DNA from: JAHRVQ01 sp963976815
GTDB lineage: Bacteria > Pseudomonadota > Gammaproteobacteria > Pseudomonadales > Azotimanducaceae
NCBI GenBank assembly: GCA_963976815.1
Contig: CAXBLU010000006.1
Coordinates: 1 to 64,000, forward strand
Reading direction: 5' to 3'
Length of the DNA stretch: 64,000 bases
The notes under the pieces were generated by a model. The model was not told the DNA's origin. It saw only the letters and a program-made list of their open reading frames with translations, and did not search any database. Shown piece after piece: positions 61,370 through 64,000 of this stretch (positions are counted from its first letter, which is position 1; every line of letters starts with the position of its first letter). The translations under genes and the position numbers were made by a program.

Positions 61370-61627
61370 TTAAGACCCGCGTTCCAGTTCGTCCAGTAGG
61401 GCAACAATGCCATTAGAATCAACTCCATGACAAAATGTTTGTCCCGCAACCTTAATGTTTGGTCCTTTTTCACAATACCCCATACATACAGATGGCTTAA
61501 CTTCACAATTCATATTGCGATTTCGAATGCCCGCCTCGAGCTGGACAATCAGCGCCTCGCTGCCACGACCGCCACAGGAGGGCTGACCGGATAGCGGGCG
61601 GGTGTTCGTGCAGACAAAAATTTTCAT
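61370..61627 (-). CDS. Thioredoxin-like [2Fe-2S] ferredoxin
   Basis: An 85-residue protein of the thioredoxin-like ferredoxin type. FVCTNTRPLSGQPSCGG gives the first two Cys (C5 and C18), and VCMGYCEKGP gives C48 and C52, the C-x3-C pair. It resembles the (2Fe-2S) ferredoxin domain of NuoE and stand-alone members that deliver electrons. It overlaps the cupin gene upstream by 4 bp. It is a possible electron donor for the Rieske oxygenase 6 kb away, but nothing shows this directly. Confidence 0.85.
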   Translation of the reverse strand: MKIFVCTNTRPLSGQPSCGGRGSEALIVQLEAGIRNRNMNCEVKPSVCMGYCEKGPNIKVAGQTFCHGVDSNGIVALLDELERGS

Positions 61628-62142
61628 TGTTTAATAATTAGCTTTTCACAGTTGAGACCCTGGGCCGCACACAATCCCTGGTATGCGGCGAGAATACTCT
61701 GGGCATCTGTCACGCCCGTGACATTGTTTGCTGTATCAACATTCACGTTTGCCCCATAAATGGAAAACCAGATATCGGCTCCTTTATCACCCACCACAAG
61801 GGTGTGCAGTGAATGGGCAGGTTCATACAGGTAGGACCCGGCGGTATTTTTATACTCTGGATACTCCTCATAGCACCAACTTCCGGAGAAAGTCACAGCA
61901 AAAACCGGCCCGGTATGATAGTGTTTACTCACTTGGTGACCCGCTGGAAACCGGGTTCTAAGCACCCACAAACCTTGGTTCAGGTCAACTTGCAGGAGCT
62001 GCAACAAAGTTCCGTCCCCCGCGTCAACAAAGGGCAGGTCTGTCTCACCAATATGAATGGCTTCGGTGAGCCCATGGGGCGGCACCATACCGTTTTGTTG
62101 CAGAGCAGGCTCAATAGCTTCATTTGGATTGGTTTCAGTCAT
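61624..62142 (-). CDS. Cupin protein, 2,4'-dihydroxyacetophenone dioxygenase-like
   Basis: A 172-residue cupin. HYHTGPVFAVTFSGSWCYEE gives the first cupin motif (two His and a later Glu) and YEPAHSLHTLVV the second. It resembles the DAD/ChrR-like cupins of the 2,4'-dihydroxyacetophenone dioxygenase group. The ATG at 62142 is preferred: a longer frame to 62286 runs through a 12-bp inverted repeat that looks regulatory. It overlaps the ferredoxin gene by 4 bp and is first in the operon. Confidence 0.82.
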   Translation of the reverse strand: MTETNPNEAIEPALQQNGMVPPHGLTEAIHIGETDLPFVDAGDGTLLQLLQVDLNQGLWVLRTRFPAGHQVSKHYHTGPVFAVTFSGSWCYEEYPEYKNTAGSYLYEPAHSLHTLVVGDKGADIWFSIYGANVNVDTANNVTGVTDAQSILAAYQGLCAAQGLNCEKLIIKQ

Positions 62143-62174
62143 GGGTTGATCCGGTCGAGGGCTTGCTGCATTTT

Positions 62175-62218
62175 GAACGGTTTTAAGCGCCATGCAACTT
62201 GCGAGATTAAAACCGTTC
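62175..62218. promoter_or_regulatory. Perfect 12-bp inverted repeat in the cupin/amidohydrolase divergent promoter
   Basis: GAACGGTTTTAA (62175-62186) and its exact reverse complement TTAAAACCGTTC (62207-62218) are separated by 20 bp, with arm centres 32 bp apart (about three helical turns). It lies between the cupin start and the amidohydrolase start (62324) and is a strong operator candidate for both operons. The core TTTTAA also occurs in the arms of the repeat at 35014-35063. Confidence 0.55.
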
Positions 62219-62323
62219 GCGGTAATGTGCCCTATCGCCTTCTTTTGACGGAAGCTTGACGGGGCATCCGGGCAAAACCATTTCAACTATCTCAACAACG
62301 ATTTACTACAGGAAGCTACCAAG

Positions 62324-63502
62324 ATGACCTACGCACCAGGAGAACGAGCCTTCTACGACGCCGACAGCCATATCATGGAGTTGCCGGACTTTCTGAAGAA
62401 ATATGCCGATCCCAGCATCCGCGATGAAATCCCTGAGGTCAGTTATAGCGCTTCTCTGGTGACCGATGAAGAAGTTGCGTTAATCATGCAACAGGGCGGC
62501 AAACATTCAGCAGAACATCGGGCTAGCATGGCCGCCCTCGGCGACGACCTAATCGCAAAATCTAAAGAGATTCAGGCGCTTGGCGCCTTTGACCGTTCAG
62601 ACCGTACAACCGCCCTCGACCTGTTAGGGTTCAAGAAACAACTTGTGTTTGCCACCCATAGTGTCGCTTTTCCATTCCACCCTAGTTCCAAGAAACCCTG
62701 GAACCTACGCTATGGCGCGACCCGGGCCCACAATCGGCATATGGTTGACTTCTGCTCCGATGACAGTCGCTTAATGGGTGTGGGAATTGTGCCACTGGAC
62801 AATCCAGAAATGGCAATCAAAGAGGCTGAATGGGCAATCGAGCAGGGCCTGGAGGCTATATGGGTACCGCACCGAGCACCTCTGGACATATCTCCGGGCC
62901 ATATAGATCTTGAGCCCTTTTGGCAGCTCCTTGCTGATTCCGGGACGCCATTCCTGCTACACGTCGGCGGCTCCCCACTCCAGGCGTTAAAAGCCTGGAG
63001 CAACAATGGTCGCGCTGCGGTGAAAGATTGGATGGGCGGTGGTGAAAATGTTCGAACCAAAGATGCCACGGTCATGCACCAACCCCCGGAAACTTTTATT
63101 AGCATGTTATTGATGGACGGAGTTTTCCATCGCAATCCAAAACTGCGCGGTGCTGCGGTTGAACTTGGGGCCGGCTGGGTTCCGGAACTACTCAAACGAC
63201 TTGATTGGGTCGCAAAGATTTACGGCCGCGTTGATGAGTCCGTTCGATACGATCGACCACCCTCCCAGCAGCTGAGTGAACAAATGGGCTTTACCCCATT
63301 TCCTCACGAAGATGTTTCCAACCTGATCGAACAATCCAATGAGGATCTCTATCTGTTTTCCAGCGACTATCCCCATGTTGAGGGTGGCCGGGATCCAATT
63401 GGGAAATTCTCAACGAACTTGAGCGATGTTGCCCAGGCAACCCAGGAGAAGTTTTTCAGTGAGAATTTCCTTCGACTATTTCCCGAGTCCCGCACGGCCT
63501 AG
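62324..63502 (+). CDS. Amidohydrolase family 2 (ACMSD-like)
   Basis: A 392-residue metal-dependent hydrolase of the amidohydrolase_2 superfamily. YDADSHIMELPDF holds the N-terminal metal motif (D-x-H-x-x-E), FLLHVGGSP the middle His, and FSSDYPHVEGGRDP the C-terminal catalytic Asp. Such proteins decarboxylate or hydrolyse small ring acids. No signal peptide is seen. The ATG follows an AGGAAG site by 9 nt. It is divergent from the cupin operon and ends just before a strong hairpin. Confidence 0.9.
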   Translation: MTYAPGERAFYDADSHIMELPDFLKKYADPSIRDEIPEVSYSASLVTDEEVALIMQQGGKHSAEHRASMAALGDDLIAKSKEIQALGAFDRSDRTTALDLLGFKKQLVFATHSVAFPFHPSSKKPWNLRYGATRAHNRHMVDFCSDDSRLMGVGIVPLDNPEMAIKEAEWAIEQGLEAIWVPHRAPLDISPGHIDLEPFWQLLADSGTPFLLHVGGSPLQALKAWSNNGRAAVKDWMGGGENVRTKDATVMHQPPETFISMLLMDGVFHRNPKLRGAAVELGAGWVPELLKRLDWVAKIYGRVDESVRYDRPPSQQLSEQMGFTPFPHEDVSNLIEQSNEDLYLFSSDYPHVEGGRDPIGKFSTNLSDVAQATQEKFFSENFLRLFPESRTA

Positions 63503-63511
63503 GGATACGGA

Positions 63512-63538
63512 TAGCTGGGGATAATAGTTCCCCAGCTA
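63512..63538 (+). terminator. Strong hairpin after the amidohydrolase
   Basis: TAGCTGGGG (63512-63520) and CCCCAGCTA (63530-63538) form a perfect 9-bp stem with a 9-nt loop, 9 nt after the stop codon. No T-run follows, so it may work with Rho or protect the 3' end. The tandem-repeat tract starts 7 nt later. Confidence 0.45.
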
Positions 63539-63545
63539 GCACCCT

Positions 63546-63655
63546 GAACTAATATCCTGAACTAATATCCAGGGCTAACACTCAGAGCTAACATTCAGAA
63601 CTAACATTCAGAGCTAACATTCAGAACTAACATTCAAAGCTAACATTCAGAGCTA
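63546..63655. repeat. 13-bp tandem repeat, eight units, between convergent genes
   Basis: Eight 13-bp units lie in tandem. The first two read GAACTAATATCCT and GAACTAATATCCA; the next is GGGCTAACACTCA; the last five are variants of GAGCTAACATTCA, alternating GAG, GAA, GAG, GAA, AAG at the first three bases. The final partial copy GAGCTA supplies the TAG stop of the minus-strand methyltransferase gene. Apart from that stop codon the tract is noncoding. Confidence 0.95.
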
Positions 63656-64000
63656 TGCAGGACCACGAAAGTGGAAGATCTTCAGCGCTCGTTCCGGATA
63701 GCGATCGACAAATTCCGGACTCGCCGGCATCTCGCCAATCAAGCGCAGTTTGCTTTGGTAGCGCTGCATCAGGTTGGGTAGAAAATCCATACCGAGATAG
63801 GGGCTGTTTACAGTCGCAATGACATCCGCGTTGGGTTTGAGAAATTTATCCAGTTTTTTGAGGATCAGAGCATAATCTTTTTCCGCGTCAAAACTGCCCC
63901 GCTGCCTCGTCGGCGGATCAATAATCACCGTGTCGTAGGGTCCAAATTGTTGCACTTTGCCCCATGACTTGAACAGGTTGTGGGGCATAGATTTTACACT
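63653..64000 (-). CDS. SAM-dependent methyltransferase, C-terminal part (RlmI-like)
   Basis: The C-terminal 116 codons of a class I methyltransferase; the frame stays open to the window edge, so the N-terminal part is outside. TVIIDPPTRQRGSFDAEKDY is the catalytic D-P-P motif and loop typical of RlmI/RlmK-like 23S rRNA cytosine methyltransferases and their relatives, and ALKIFHFRGPA is the usual end. An internal ATG at 63988 is not the real start. The stop lies inside the 13-bp repeat. Confidence 0.8.
   Translation of the reverse strand, partial: SVKSMPHNLFKSWGKVQQFGPYDTVIIDPPTRQRGSFDAEKDYALILKKLDKFLKPNADVIATVNSPYLGMDFLPNLMQRYQSKLRLIGEMPASPEFVDRYPERALKIFHFRGPA

Noticed and set aside
62143..62286. 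N-terminal extension of the cupin to 62286
   Set aside because: Would run through a perfect 12-bp inverted repeat and adds residues unlike the family; ATG 62142 is better.
62710..63195. 161-codon minus-strand frame in the amidohydrolase
   Set aside because: Antisense shadow; the amidohydrolase motifs on the other strand are complete.
63546..63655. CRISPR array or attachment site
   Set aside because: 13-bp units abut without spacers; no integrase or tRNA is nearby.

Overview
The window looks like a chromosomal segment of an aerobic, Gram-negative, heterotrophic gammaproteobacterium. The signs are Sec signal peptides and lipoboxes, a type IV-type prepilin, an HlyD/C39 export pair, acyl-CoA metabolism, homogentisate dioxygenase, two PhyH-type oxygenases, a Rieske oxygenase and an MMPL/RND exporter. 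A marine lineage is my guess from gene content and cannot be proven here. Coding density is very high. No tRNA, rRNA, transposase, integrase or CRISPR array was seen.

Layout. 1-4.7 kb: GFA-fold and TerB-like proteins, a nucleoside hydrolase, a nitronate monooxygenase-like enzyme, a DUF3291-kinase fusion and a DDN-type split-barrel oxidoreductase. 4.8-7.3 kb: an MFS transporter facing a flavin monooxygenase. 7.3-13.7 kb: a hybrid sensor kinase, then a four-gene operon (alpha/beta hydrolase, Gfo/Idh/MocA dehydrogenase, PhyH oxygenase, lactonase) facing a KDPG-type aldolase; together these resemble an oxidative sugar route. 14.4-16.2 kb: a long aromatic amino acid hydroxylase. 16.2-20 kb: a C39-peptidase ABC exporter, an HlyD adaptor and a small gene of unknown function upstream. 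20.1-22.3 kb: phosphomannomutase and a secreted repeat protein.

22.4-28.2 kb: a tightly overlapping glycan operon (GT2, membrane glycosyltransferase-like, UPF0104 flippase-like, methyltransferase, FemAB-like) converging on a polysaccharide deacetylase. The deacetylase belongs to an opposing operon made of isocitrate dehydrogenase, a degenerate sensor kinase, an FAD monooxygenase and the deacetylase. 32.5-39 kb: a membrane protein, an acyl-CoA ligase divergent from hmgA, a prepilin/HAMP pair and an acyl-CoA dehydrogenase. 39-47.3 kb: NUDIX, MAPEG, PhyH, M20 peptidase, LLM oxidoreductase, MMPL exporter and GT4.

47.4-50 kb: a YfiR-family protein followed by a chemoreceptor whose sensor domain resembles CHASE8, then a small triple-repeat secreted protein. 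50-56 kb: deaminase, two thioesterases, a beta-lactamase-fold protein lacking its nucleophile, an SDR and a Rieske oxygenase. 56-64 kb: lipoproteins, a thioredoxin-like lipoprotein, a cupin/ferredoxin/DUF4097/TPR operon, an amidohydrolase and the C-terminal part of an RNA-methyltransferase-like gene.

The best leads for something new are the YfiR-coupled chemoreceptor, the pseudo-kinase with Asp in place of the phosphoacceptor His, the C39/HlyD exporter with an unknown cargo candidate, and long perfect inverted repeats in two divergent promoters. Three short tandem-repeat tracts sit exactly at gene 3' ends. All functional names are from reading motifs; no database search was run.
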